Part shown: positions 14,695 to 23,182 of the stretch, piece after piece
Layout: each line of letters begins with the position of its first letter
Numbering within the stretch: position 1 is the stretch's first letter
Source: Mycolicibacterium sp. CR10
GTDB lineage: Bacteria; Actinomycetota; Actinomycetes; Mycobacteriales; Mycobacteriaceae
Assembly (NCBI RefSeq): GCF_005222675.1
Contig: NZ_STGE01000014.1
Location: 1 to 64,000 of the forward strand
Direction of reading: 5' to 3'
DNA length: 64,000 nucleotides
Notes under the pieces: model-generated
What the model was told of the DNA's origin: nothing
Database searches by the model: none
What the model saw: the letters and a program-made list of their open reading frames with translations, nothing else
Program-made: the position numbers and the translations under genes

Positions 14695-16110
14695 TCAGTC
14701 CAGATCGTCGTGCGCCATCAGTCGGCGGGCCGCCTCCACGATCGATCCCGACAGCGACGGATACACCGACAGCGTCTGCGCCAGGTCGGTGACCGACAGG
14801 TTGTTCTGCACCGCCAGCGCGATCGGCAGGATCAGCTCCGAGGCGATGGGGGCGACGACCACACCGCCAATCACCACGCCCGTCGCCGGCCTGCAGAAGA
14901 TCTTGACGAAACCATGCCTGAGCAGCGACATCTTCGCTCTGGCGTTGGTGTTCAGCGGCAGCATGATGGTGCGGGCGGGCACACTGCCGTCATCGATCGC
15001 CGTCTGCGGGATGCCCACCGCGGCGATCTCGGGGCGGGTGAACGTCGCCGAGGCGACCGTGCGCAGCCGGATCGGCGACACCCCCTCGCCCAGCGCGTGG
15101 TACATCGCGATGCGGCCCTGCATGGCGGCCACCGACGCCAGCGGCAGCAGACCGGTGCAGTCGCCCGCGGCGTAGATGCCCGAGGCCGGGGTGCGCGACA
15201 CCCGGTCGACGGGGATGTAGCCGCCGGGTTTGAGCTCGACGCCGACCCGCTCAAGGCCCAGACCTGCGGTGTTGGGCACCGATCCGACCGTCATCAGCGC
15301 GTGGCTGCCCTCGACGGTGCGGCCGTCGGCCATGGTGACCCGCACACCGCTGTCGGTCCGAGTCACCGAGTCCGCACGGGCGTTCTTCACCAGCGTGACG
15401 CCGCGCTCGGCGAAGACCTCCTCCAGCACGGCGGCGGCGTCGGAATCCTCATGCGGCAGGATCTGGTCGCGGCTGGCGACGACGGTGACCGTCACGCCGA
15501 GCTCGGTGTAGGCGTTGCAGAACTCCGCACCGGTGACGCCGGAGCCGACCACGACCAGGTGTTCGGGCAGCTCAGACAGGTCGTAAAGGTGCCGCCAGGT
15601 GAGGATGCGTTCACCGTCGGGCACCGCGCTCGGCAGCACCCGGGGGCTGGCACCGGTGGCGATCAGCACCACGTCGGCTTTCAGGATGCCGACCTTCCCG
15701 TCGGCTGTGGTGACCTTCACCCTGTGATGTGCCATACCCGAGGTGTCGTCGACGAGTTCGCCGCGGCCGCCGATGATCGTCACCCCCTGGTTGATCAGCT
15801 GGCTGCCGATGTCGGCGGACTGCGACGCCGCCAGGGTCTTGACCCGGTTGTTGATCTGGCCGAGGGAGATCTGGGCCGCGTCGATGGGGATGTCGAAGCC
15901 GAGTCCCTCGGCGCGGCGCAGCTCGGTGCGCACCCCCGTCGACGCGATCAGCGTCTTGGACGGCACGCAGTCGAAGAGCACGCAGGCCCCACCGATGCCG
16001 TCCGAGTCGATGACCGTCACCTGCGCGACGTCACGCCCCCGGGCGGCCGCCACCAGCGCCGCCTCATATCCCGCCGGCCCGCCGCCGATGATCACGATGC
16101 GCGTTACCAC
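14695..16110 (-). CDS. lpdA: NAD(P)H quinone reductase LpdA-like flavoprotein
   Basis: 471 residues of the pyridine nucleotide-disulfide reductase family. The FAD motif is IIGGGPAGYEAA (7-18), the cysteine pair C43-VLFD-C48, the NAD(P) motif VVVGSGVTGAEFC at about 180, and the dimerisation domain starts at about 345. Lipoamide dehydrogenases carry an active-site HxHPT at the C-terminus. The matching stretch here is SVYPSLSG, so the catalytic histidine-glutamate pair is missing. This fits M. tuberculosis Rv3303c, described as a quinone reductase rather than a dehydrogenase. The gene sits directly upstream of glpD as in that genome. Confidence 0.88.
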   Translation of the reverse strand: MVTRIVIIGGGPAGYEAALVAAARGRDVAQVTVIDSDGIGGACVLFDCVPSKTLIASTGVRTELRRAEGLGFDIPIDAAQISLGQINNRVKTLAASQSADIGSQLINQGVTIIGGRGELVDDTSGMAHHRVKVTTADGKVGILKADVVLIATGASPRVLPSAVPDGERILTWRHLYDLSELPEHLVVVGSGVTGAEFCNAYTELGVTVTVVASRDQILPHEDSDAAAVLEEVFAERGVTLVKNARADSVTRTDSGVRVTMADGRTVEGSHALMTVGSVPNTAGLGLERVGVELKPGGYIPVDRVSRTPASGIYAAGDCTGLLPLASVAAMQGRIAMYHALGEGVSPIRLRTVASATFTRPEIAAVGIPQTAIDDGSVPARTIMLPLNTNARAKMSLLRHGFVKIFCRPATGVVIGGVVVAPIASELILPIALAVQNNLSVTDLAQTLSVYPSLSGSIVEAARRLMAHDDLD

Positions 16111-16199
16111 CGTTTCACCCTATTGCCACGCCGACGTCCGGGCGTGGAGAACCCTCGCGGATGTCGGCCTGCCGAACGCGATGCGTCTAAGCTTCTCGC

Positions 16200-16673
16200 G
16201 TGCCGATCTACGCCGCCTACGGCTCGAATATGCATCCCGAGCAGATGCTGGAGCGCGCACCGCACTCGCCGATGGCCGGGACGGGCTGGCTGCACGGTTG
16301 GCGTCTGACGTTCGGCGGCGCCGACATCGGCTGGGAGGGCGCGCTGGCCACCGTCGTCGAGGATCCGACGTCGAAGGTGTTCGTGGTGCTCTACGACATG
16401 ACCAAGGACGACGAGGACAATCTCGATCGCTGGGAGGGTTCCGAGCTCGGCATCCACGAGAAGATCCGGTGCCGGGTGGAGCGCACGTCGTCGGACACCG
16501 ACACCGACCCGGTGTTGGCGTGGCTGTACGTGGTGGACGCCTGGGAGGGCGGGATCCCGTCGGCACGCTATCTGGGGGTGATGGCCGAGGCGGCCGAAAT
16601 CGCCGGTGCGCCAGCCGAATACGTGCACGATTTGCGGACCCGGCCGGCGAGCAACATCGGCCCGGGCACCTAG
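16200..16673 (+). CDS. gamma-glutamylcyclotransferase-like protein (Rv3304-like)
   Basis: 157 residues with the GGCT/AIG2 fold. The substrate loop YGSN is at the start ([14 protein letters not shown]), and ALATVVEDP and [18 protein letters not shown] follow. The acidic catalytic region YDM/DRWEG is conserved. Family members release 5-oxoproline from gamma-glutamyl compounds. Mycobacteria lack glutathione, so the substrate may be a gamma-glutamyl-cysteine derivative, which is inference. The start is GTG 16200. Its last four bases overlap the galE stop, marking one edge of the galactoside island. In M. tuberculosis the next gene is amiA1, so the island is inserted here. Confidence 0.82.
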   Translation: MPIYAAYGSNMHPEQMLERAPHSPMAGTGWLHGWRLTFGGADIGWEGALATVVEDPTSKVFVVLYDMTKDDEDNLDRWEGSELGIHEKIRCRVERTSSDTDTDPVLAWLYVVDAWEGGIPSARYLGVMAEAAEIAGAPAEYVHDLRTRPASNIGPGT

Positions 16674-17629
16674 TCACCTCGGGCGCGGGCGAACTCCCAG
16701 GCGTCGGCGACAACCTCGTCGAGGGTGGTGTGCCGGGGTCGCCATCCCAGTTCGGCGATCGCCTTATCGCTGGAGGCGATGAGCACCGCCGGGTCACCGG
16801 GTCGGCGATCGACATCGCGGGACGGCAGGCGCAGTCCGGTCACCCGCTCGCAACAGGAGATCACCTCGCGCACCGAGAACCCGGTCCCGTTGCCCAGGTT
16901 GTAGATCCGGTGGGTGGACGGTTGTGCGCTTTCGAGCGCGAGCACATGGGCCTCGGCGAGATCGCGGATGTGGATGTAGTCACGGACCGCAGTGCCGTCG
17001 CCGGTGGGCCAGTCGGATCCGAACACCAGGATCTCTGCGCGCCGCCCGGTGGCCACCTGCAGTACCAACGGGATGAGGTGCGTTTCCACCGTGTGCCGCT
17101 CGCCGTACCCCTGATAGGCCCCGGCGACGTTGAAGTACCGCAGGCTGGTCGCCGCGAGACCGTGGGCGGCGGCGTACGACGTGATCGCATGGTCGATGGC
17201 GAGCTTGGTGGCGCCGTAGGCATTGGTGGGCCTGGTCGGTGCGTCCTCGTCGATCGGCACCGACTCGGGCTCGCCGTAGGTGGCGGCGGTCGAGGAGAAC
17301 ACCAGACGCGGGGTCCGCGCTGCACGCATCGCCTCCAGCAGCTGCAACGTCTTGATCACGTTGCCGTGCCAGTACAGCTCCGGTGCCGACACCGATTCCC
17401 CGACAAGGGATTTGGCGGCGCAATGCAACACCCCGTCGATTCCTTCGGCGAGCAGCGCCGGCGCCGCCTCGACCATGTCGGCTTCGACGAAGCGCGCGCC
17501 GGCAGGGACCGCGTCGCCATGTCCGGTGGACAGATCGTCGACGACCACCACGTCGTGGCCCCGCTCGAGCAGGACCTGGGTGCAGACACTTCCGACGTAG
17601 CCCGCCCCGCCGGTGACCAGTAGCCGCAT
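16670..17629 (-). CDS. galE: UDP-glucose 4-epimerase GalE
   Basis: 319 residues, an extended SDR. The NAD motif is [12 protein letters not shown] (5-16), the catalytic serine lies in FSSTAATYG, and the Y-x-x-x-K pair is in [22 protein letters not shown] and the C-terminal [12 protein letters not shown] are strong GalE markers. It interconverts UDP-galactose and UDP-glucose, closing the Leloir pathway run by GalT and GalK on the other arm of the island. It follows the alpha-galactosidase with a 9-nt gap and is the last gene of the minus-strand operon. It converges with the Rv3304-like gene with a 4-nt overlap. Confidence 0.93.
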   Translation of the reverse strand: MRLLVTGGAGYVGSVCTQVLLERGHDVVVVDDLSTGHGDAVPAGARFVEADMVEAAPALLAEGIDGVLHCAAKSLVGESVSAPELYWHGNVIKTLQLLEAMRAARTPRLVFSSTAATYGEPESVPIDEDAPTRPTNAYGATKLAIDHAITSYAAAHGLAATSLRYFNVAGAYQGYGERHTVETHLIPLVLQVATGRRAEILVFGSDWPTGDGTAVRDYIHIRDLAEAHVLALESAQPSTHRIYNLGNGTGFSVREVISCCERVTGLRLPSRDVDRRPGDPAVLIASSDKAIAELGWRPRHTTLDEVVADAWEFARARGD

Positions 17630-17638
17630 GTCCGCCTT

Positions 17639-19774
17639 CTACCCCGTCGTCGCAGCACGAACCGACAGCAGCAACCCGGTCTGGGGATGGAGACCCGGTA
17701 TCGCGACACCGACCCGTTCCAACACCGAACCCGGAAGCTCCACGCCGGAAGCCAGCCACGGTGGCGGGGCGATCGAGTGGCCCGGATCGCTGAGGCCGGG
17801 CACCACGGTGACCCGGTAGCGGAGGGCGGGGGCGAGACCGGGCAGCCGAACCCTGTCGGGCCGGTCCTCGGCGGAGCTGTCCAGGCACACGACGGCGAAC
17901 AGGGCCTCGGTGCGATCCCCGGACACCGCGCCATGCACCCACAGGGACGGATCGGGCTCGGTACGCACCATCGTCCCGCTGTGGATCAGGCCCCGGTACT
18001 CCTTGTACAGGGCACCCCACCGGGTCAGCACGTCCAGTTCGCTGTCATCGAGCTCGGTGAGGTCGAGCTCCATCCCGGCATGACCGAAAAGCGCTGTCAG
18101 ACAACGGAAAAGTAGCGTCGCGTGGCGTCCCGTCGTATGCGAGAAGGCGGGACCGACATGTGTGCCCATCAGTTCCGGGGGAATCAGCTGGGTGGTCCAG
18201 CGCTGCAGGCGCTGGCGCTCCAGCGGGTCGTTGGTGTCCGACGCCCACACCCGGTCGGTGTGTTCGAGAATGCCGAGGTCGACGCGCCCCCCACCGGAGG
18301 CGCACGACTCGATCTCCAGGCCGGGATGACGTGCCCGAAGCTCGTCGAGCAGCCGGTACAACGCCTCGGTCTGCCGGTGCACCCCGGCGCGGCCATCGTG
18401 ATTTACCGCCGCCAGCACGTCGCGGTTGTGATCCCATTTGAGATAGCCAGGCCGCTCAGCGGCGATCACCGCCGACAGGCTCTCCAGCAGGTAGTCGTAG
18501 ACCTCGGGTCTGCTGAGGTCGAGCGCGTACTCGTGGCGCCACGCCGCCGGCGTGCGCCCGGGGGACGCCAGGAGCCAGTCGGGATGCGACCGCGCCAGAT
18601 CCGAGTCGGGATTGACCATTTCCGGTTCCACCCACAACCCCGGCTGCATACCGAGGGCACGGACGTGGTCGAACAGCGGCGCCAGACCCTGCGGCCACAC
18701 CCCGGTGTCGACGGTCCAGTCGCCGAGTCCGGCGGTGTCGTCGCGGCGGTGGGTGAACCAGCCGTCGTCGAGCACGAACCTCTCGGCGCCGACCTTGGCG
18801 GCCGCGTCGGCCAGCCGCAGAAGTCTCGGCAGGTCGTGATCGAAGTAGACACCCTCCCAGGTGTTCACGACCAACGGCCGCGGTGACCGCGGGTGCTGGG
18901 GGCGGTCCCGCAGCCAGCGGTGCGTTGCGGTGGCCGCCCCGTCCAGACCGGTGTCGGAGTGGACGAACGACACCCACGGCGTTGTGTAGGTCTCGCCCGT
19001 GCCGAGCACCACCTCGCCCGGAGCCAGCAGTTCACCGCCGCCGATCACCCCGGAGGATTGTCCGGCGCGCTCGGGCAGCCGCTCGGCCAGGTGCTGGTGG
19101 TCCCCGCTCCAACCGACGTGCACACCCCAGACCTCGCCGTCCCGGAATCCGAAACCCGTTGCCCCGGCGAAGAGTACGAGGGTGGCGTCGTGCCCGGTGC
19201 GGCCACGGCGGGACGCCCGCAGCGTGGTGCCGTGATGGAAGGGCCTGCGCTGCGGGGTGCGCTCGCGACACCACCGCCCGCTGGTGTCGAGCAGTTCGGC
19301 CGCCGTGTCGGGCAGCGGCAGCAACGCCAGCACCGCGTCGACGGTCAACGGCTCCGCCGAGGCGTTGGTGATCCGCTGGCGCACCCGCAGCACCCCACCC
19401 GCGCCGAGTTGCAGATCCATCCACCAGTCCAGCGCGTTGCGGTCATCGGTTGCCGCGATGGCGACCTCGTGCGGCCCCGGGCGGCAGGTCACCTCGCCCC
19501 ACCGGGGATAGAGCCCGCGGCCGGCGCGGTGCAGCGCCAAGCCGGGAGTGCCTTCCCACGAATCATCCTGGCCTGCAGAGACACTCAGCCAGCGCGGCTC
19601 GTCGATGCTGCTGTGCGGCACCGCAGGCACCGCTGCCGCGTGCAGCGCTTCCAGGTCGGCCTGCGACAGCGGGCCGAGGTCGGCGCCCCAGTGCAGCACC
19701 ACCGGCAGTCCCGCACCGGCACCAGGACCGAGCACCAGCGACACCCCGTCGCGGCGCAGGTGGGTGAACGTCAC
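17639..19774 (-). CDS. alpha-galactosidase, GH36
   Basis: 711 residues. It hydrolyses terminal alpha-galactosyl units, as in melibiose and raffinose. An N-terminal beta-sandwich (to about 290) precedes a TIM barrel with the GH36 motifs WEGVYFDHDLP, FVLDDGWF and GLWVEPEMVNPDSDL. The nucleophile is the aspartate of YLKWDHNRD (about 448). SCASGGGRVD follows, and the acid/base aspartate is in WASDTND (about 512). The start is the GTG at 19774, overlapping the permease TGA (GTGA); the frame further upstream belongs to permease antisequence. No signal peptide is present, so the enzyme is cytosolic and acts on imported sugars. Confidence 0.92.
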   Translation of the reverse strand: MTFTHLRRDGVSLVLGPGAGAGLPVVLHWGADLGPLSQADLEALHAAAVPAVPHSSIDEPRWLSVSAGQDDSWEGTPGLALHRAGRGLYPRWGEVTCRPGPHEVAIAATDDRNALDWWMDLQLGAGGVLRVRQRITNASAEPLTVDAVLALLPLPDTAAELLDTSGRWCRERTPQRRPFHHGTTLRASRRGRTGHDATLVLFAGATGFGFRDGEVWGVHVGWSGDHQHLAERLPERAGQSSGVIGGGELLAPGEVVLGTGETYTTPWVSFVHSDTGLDGAATATHRWLRDRPQHPRSPRPLVVNTWEGVYFDHDLPRLLRLADAAAKVGAERFVLDDGWFTHRRDDTAGLGDWTVDTGVWPQGLAPLFDHVRALGMQPGLWVEPEMVNPDSDLARSHPDWLLASPGRTPAAWRHEYALDLSRPEVYDYLLESLSAVIAAERPGYLKWDHNRDVLAAVNHDGRAGVHRQTEALYRLLDELRARHPGLEIESCASGGGRVDLGILEHTDRVWASDTNDPLERQRLQRWTTQLIPPELMGTHVGPAFSHTTGRHATLLFRCLTALFGHAGMELDLTELDDSELDVLTRWGALYKEYRGLIHSGTMVRTEPDPSLWVHGAVSGDRTEALFAVVCLDSSAEDRPDRVRLPGLAPALRYRVTVVPGLSDPGHSIAPPPWLASGVELPGSVLERVGVAIPGLHPQTGLLLSVRAATTG

Positions 19775-20700
19775 TTGTTGGCGCCCATCGTCAGGCCCGA
19801 CACGAAATGCCGCTGCAGGCCGATGAACACCAGCACCGTCGGCAATGCCACCAGCACCGACCCGGCGGCGAGCAGGTTGGTGTTGGTGAAGAAACTGCCC
19901 TGCAGATTCTGCAGCGCGGTGGTGACCGGGAGTTTGTCGCCGCTGACCATCAACGCCAGCGCCCAGAAGAAGTCGTTGTAGATCCAGGTCACCATCAGCG
20001 TCGCCAGCGCCGCCAGTGCGGGCCTGCACAACGGCATCACCACCTGCCAGTACTGGCGGAACACGCCGGCACCGTCGACCGTGGCGGCCTCGGTCAACTC
20101 CTCGGGCACTGTCTTCATGTAGTTGCTCAGCACGAACGTGCAGAAGCCCGTTTGGAAGGCGACATGGACCAGGATCAGCCCCCAGTAGCTGTCGTAGAGC
20201 GACCCCGACGAGCTCATCCAGTACGGCAGCGGGACCGAGTTGAAGAGGCGGAATAGCGGAGTCAACAGGGTCTGCTGGGGCAGCAGGTTGCCTGCCACGA
20301 ACACCGCGAGCATCAGCAGGTTGAAGCGCCACGAGTAGCGCGACAGGATGAACGCCGCCATGGAACCCAGCAGCAGGATCAGGATCACCGCGGGCACGGT
20401 GATGATCAGCGAGTTGAGGAAGAAGTGCGGGATGTCGCCGACGGTCCACGCCTCGGTGTAGTTGCCGAACGTGAACCCGCCGAAGGACAGGTAGCCGTTC
20501 TTCAGCACGTAGTCGTAGTCGCGGAACGAGTTGTACACCGCCCATGCCAGCGGGAACAGCCAGATCAACGCCAGGACGGCCAGCAGCGCTGTCGTCGCGA
20601 ACCGGGCCACCGCGGCACGTCCGTGGCTGGCCGCTCCCGCGGTGTTGCGTTCACCGAGGATGGCGTCGTCCGTGATCGGGGTGTCGGTCAGGGTTGCCAT
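19771..20700 (-). CDS. carbohydrate ABC transporter permease (LacG/MalG type)
   Basis: 309 residues, six predicted membrane segments. The first follows an approximately 30-residue cytosolic N-terminus (TTALLAVLALIWLFPLAWAVYNSF). The cytoplasmic EAA loop that docks to the ATPase reads ELTEAATVDGAGVFRQYW, with the typical VVMPLCRPALAA continuation. It ends QRHFVSGLTMGANK, the standard MalG-family tail. It is the second of two permeases, with the ATG overlapping the previous TGA by one base and its stop overlapping the alpha-galactosidase GTG. The matching ATPase is encoded on the opposite arm of the island at 28471. Confidence 0.93.
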   Translation of the reverse strand: MATLTDTPITDDAILGERNTAGAASHGRAAVARFATTALLAVLALIWLFPLAWAVYNSFRDYDYVLKNGYLSFGGFTFGNYTEAWTVGDIPHFFLNSLIITVPAVILILLLGSMAAFILSRYSWRFNLLMLAVFVAGNLLPQQTLLTPLFRLFNSVPLPYWMSSSGSLYDSYWGLILVHVAFQTGFCTFVLSNYMKTVPEELTEAATVDGAGVFRQYWQVVMPLCRPALAALATLMVTWIYNDFFWALALMVSGDKLPVTTALQNLQGSFFTNTNLLAAGSVLVALPTVLVFIGLQRHFVSGLTMGANK

Positions 20701-21635
20701 CAGTCCTTGCTCCTCATCACGATCCACAGGTAGGCGGCAATCATCACCAGCGAGATCACCAGCATCATCGTGGCCAGCGCCGAACCGAAACCGATCCGGC
20801 CGGCCTCGCCGACGACGTTGGCGGTGACCAGCGCCGAGATCACTTCGAGTCCGTTGCGGCCCTTGTTGATCACCCAGACCAGGTCGAAAGCCCGCAGCGC
20901 CTCGATGACGGTGATCACGACGATCAGCAGGTTGGTGGGCTTCATCAGCGGAAAGACCACCTGGAAGAAGGTGCGCACCGGCCCGGCGCCGTCCATCAGC
21001 GCGGCCTCCCGCACCGACGGGTCGATCGCCTTGAGACCCGCCAGGTACAGCAGCATGATGTAGCCCGCGTGCCGCCAGCTGGCAGCCACCATCACCGCCC
21101 AGATGTTGATGTCGGGATCGCCCAGCCAGTCGATGTTCGTGCCGAGCACCGTGTTGAGCACGCCGCCGTCTGGTGAATAGATCAACTGCCAGATGAAGCC
21201 CACCAGCGCCATCGACAGGACCACCGGAATGTAGAAGATGCTCTGGTAGATCCGGCTGCCGCGCATCCCCTTGTCCAGCAGCACGGCCAGCAGCACGCCG
21301 AGCACGGTGGGGAAGACGAACAGGAACACCAGCCACAACACGTTGTTGCGCAGCGCTTCCTGGAACGGCGGGTAGGCCTGGAAGGCGTCGACGTAGTTCT
21401 GCGCCCCGATCCATTCGATCGACGAGACGCCGCCGATGCCGTCCCATCGGGTGAACGACAGGACGACGGTGAACACCGTGGGGATCCAGACCAGGCCGAT
21501 GACGAACGCCGCGGGGATGCCCAGCATCAGCCCGGCGGCCCACCGGTCGGCGCGGCTGCGCCGGATGTGCGTCGTCGGCGCGCCGAGCGGGCCGGCTTCT
21601 GCGTCGACCGACTCGAGGGGTTGCTGCAGGGTCAT
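20700..21635 (-). CDS. carbohydrate ABC transporter permease (LacF/MalF type)
   Basis: 311 residues with six predicted membrane segments beginning GLMLGIPAAFVIGLVWIPTVF after an approximately 30-residue cytosolic lead. The MalF-type extracellular region contains SFTRWDGIGG and IGAQNYVDAFQ. The EAA loop is VREAALMDGAGPVRTFFQVVFPLM. It forms the membrane channel with the permease encoded directly downstream. Its ATG overlaps the TGA of the solute-binding protein gene by 4 nt, so the whole minus-strand operon is tightly coupled. The likely substrates, from context, are alpha- and beta-galactosides. Confidence 0.93.
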   Translation of the reverse strand: MTLQQPLESVDAEAGPLGAPTTHIRRSRADRWAAGLMLGIPAAFVIGLVWIPTVFTVVLSFTRWDGIGGVSSIEWIGAQNYVDAFQAYPPFQEALRNNVLWLVFLFVFPTVLGVLLAVLLDKGMRGSRIYQSIFYIPVVLSMALVGFIWQLIYSPDGGVLNTVLGTNIDWLGDPDINIWAVMVAASWRHAGYIMLLYLAGLKAIDPSVREAALMDGAGPVRTFFQVVFPLMKPTNLLIVVITVIEALRAFDLVWVINKGRNGLEVISALVTANVVGEAGRIGFGSALATMMLVISLVMIAAYLWIVMRSKD

Positions 21636-22942
21636 GAGCCGAACACCGCCTTCTTCTGCCGTTCGATGCTGCGCAGTAGCCCGTCGATGTCATTGGGGTT
21701 GCCCAGGAACTGCTGCATGGCCGGGATCATCACCACCGAGGCGAAGTCCGGTCTGGTGTCGCGGTCCAGGAACTGGGTGATCTCGGGCGAATTCTGCACC
21801 AGCGCAGCGGCTTTCTGGACCATGGGTGAGAACTGCGTGAGGTCGGCCGCGCGGTGTGCGGGAATGGCCTGCGGATCCAGTCGGGCGTAGGCCACCTGCG
21901 GATCAGCCTGCGCGAGGTACTCGAGTAGACGCTCGGAGCCGGCGCGATTGCGCGGATCGCGGCGCAGCATGAAGCCGTCCATCGGCGCCTCGACGGCGTC
22001 GGCACCCACCGCCGGGTCGTACAACGGGAACGGGAAGAAATCGAGATCGTCGCGGTCGGGGCCCTCGGGGAAGGACTGGGCGACGAACATGCCCACCACC
22101 ATCATGCCGACCTCGCGGTTGAGCAGGGCCTGCTGCGCCTCGGCGACCTTGCGGCCCAGCGGTTGAGCCTGCTGGAACGGCAGCAACTCGCGAAACGCGT
22201 CGAACACCTCGTAGACGCGCCGGTCGGTCCACGCGATGTCGCCCGCGAGCAGTTGACGGTGAAAGTCCGCCCCGTTGATCCGCAGGTTCAGATAGTCCAG
22301 GGTGCCGAATGGGGGCCAGCCATCGCGCGCGCCGAAACCTATGGGCACCAATCGATCCCGTTGCATCTGCGTGCACAGCGCGATCCAGTCGTCGTGGGTG
22401 GCCGGCGGCGAGTAGCCGCGTTCGGCCCACAGCGACGGCCGGTAGAACACCGCCCACGGGTAGTAGAAGAAGGGCACCAGGAACTTGCGGCCGTCGTTGC
22501 CGGTCGAGCCCTCTTGGAAGCCTCGGTTGAAGCCCGAACCGACATCGCTCCACACGGTGTCGATCGGGTCGACGAGGCCCTTCTGCGCGAAGTAGCGCAT
22601 CCGGTAGCCCGACATCCAGGTGAATACGTCGTCCGGGGTGCCCTGCAGGTAGTTGTTGACGTTCTCCTGGAACGACGTCGAGTCCACGGTGTTGATGGGC
22701 ACCGACATCCCGGTGGCAGCCTCGAAACTGCGGATCACCCCGGCCAGTCCGGCCTTGGCGTTCTTGTCCGACAGTCGCGAGCCCAGGGTGACCCGGTTCG
22801 GGTCGTTGGGCGCGGCGCAGGCCGCCAGTGGCATCAGCGACAGGGCGCCCGCAGTGCCCAGTGCCGCTTTGAGAAACGTCCGCCGGCCCACGGCGCGTGG
22901 GGACGGCTGCCTCGTCATCCCTGAAGTCATCGTTGTCGTCAT
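21632..22942 (-). CDS. Tat-exported sugar-binding lipoprotein of ABC transporter
   Basis: 436 residues, family 1 extracellular solute-binding protein. The N-terminus has a twin-arginine motif (R20-R21-TFLK), a hydrophobic stretch and a lipobox LAAC with C42, so it is exported folded by Tat and lipid-anchored. The mature domain shows the MalE-like pattern (VNNYLQGTPDDVFTWM, LVPFFYYPWAVFYR). It captures the sugar for the two permeases encoded downstream. Three in-frame ATGs lie at the start (22942, 22930, 22918), and the first is listed. The first promoter-like region upstream contains the dyad at 23001-23016, the likely DeoR repressor site. Confidence 0.9.
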   Translation of the reverse strand: MTTTMTSGMTRQPSPRAVGRRTFLKAALGTAGALSLMPLAACAAPNDPNRVTLGSRLSDKNAKAGLAGVIRSFEAATGMSVPINTVDSTSFQENVNNYLQGTPDDVFTWMSGYRMRYFAQKGLVDPIDTVWSDVGSGFNRGFQEGSTGNDGRKFLVPFFYYPWAVFYRPSLWAERGYSPPATHDDWIALCTQMQRDRLVPIGFGARDGWPPFGTLDYLNLRINGADFHRQLLAGDIAWTDRRVYEVFDAFRELLPFQQAQPLGRKVAEAQQALLNREVGMMVVGMFVAQSFPEGPDRDDLDFFPFPLYDPAVGADAVEAPMDGFMLRRDPRNRAGSERLLEYLAQADPQVAYARLDPQAIPAHRAADLTQFSPMVQKAAALVQNSPEITQFLDRDTRPDFASVVMIPAMQQFLGNPNDIDGLLRSIERQKKAVFGS

Positions 22943-23000
22943 CGTTGCTCGTTCACAGGTCGATCACGGTCCTTCCCGGTGTCACCCCGCATCCGACCTA

Positions 23001-23016
23001 ATCGAACAAATTCGAT
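23001..23016. promoter_or_regulatory. ATCGAA-CAAA-TTCGAT dyad, candidate DeoR operator
   Basis: A perfect 6-4-6 inverted repeat, 58 bp upstream of the solute-binding protein start and within the 240-bp divergent region that separates the two arms of the galactoside island. CGAACAAA-like words are common in operators of DeoR-type sugar regulators, and a DeoR gene is the second gene of the plus-strand arm. The site probably controls the minus-strand operon and perhaps both. Confidence 0.55.
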
Positions 23017-23125
23017 CAATGGACACTGCCAACGTGGTGGGGCGGGGTGTGACTTAGGCAACAAAATCACACGCACTTCGAGATGTCAACCGTCCTCAAC
23101 AGCCATTACAGCGAACCAAACGTCT

Positions 23126-23182
23126 CAACATTTGCTGTTGGTTTATGTTTGACTTTGTCGAGAGTTGTGCCAGACTGTGACG
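23126..23182 (+). promoter_or_regulatory. beta-galactosidase promoter with upstream dyad
   Basis: A -35-like TTGACT lies at 23149-23154 and a -10-like CAGACT at 23171-23176, spaced 16 bp. A start about 6-7 nt later falls on the GTG at 23183, so the transcript may be leaderless; no ribosome-binding site is visible before that codon. Just upstream, CAACA-TTTGC-TGTTG (23126-23140) is a small dyad that could bind the DeoR protein. Confidence 0.4.

Noticed and set aside
13538..16308. Long plus-strand frames opposite glpD and lpdA
   Set aside because: Both conserved enzymes are intact on the minus strand. The frames are histidine/arginine-rich shadows.
17639..20545. Alpha-galactosidase extended upstream to 968 residues
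   Set aside because: The extra N-terminus is a shifted-frame reading of the permease. The GTG at 19774 overlapping the permease stop gives the family length.
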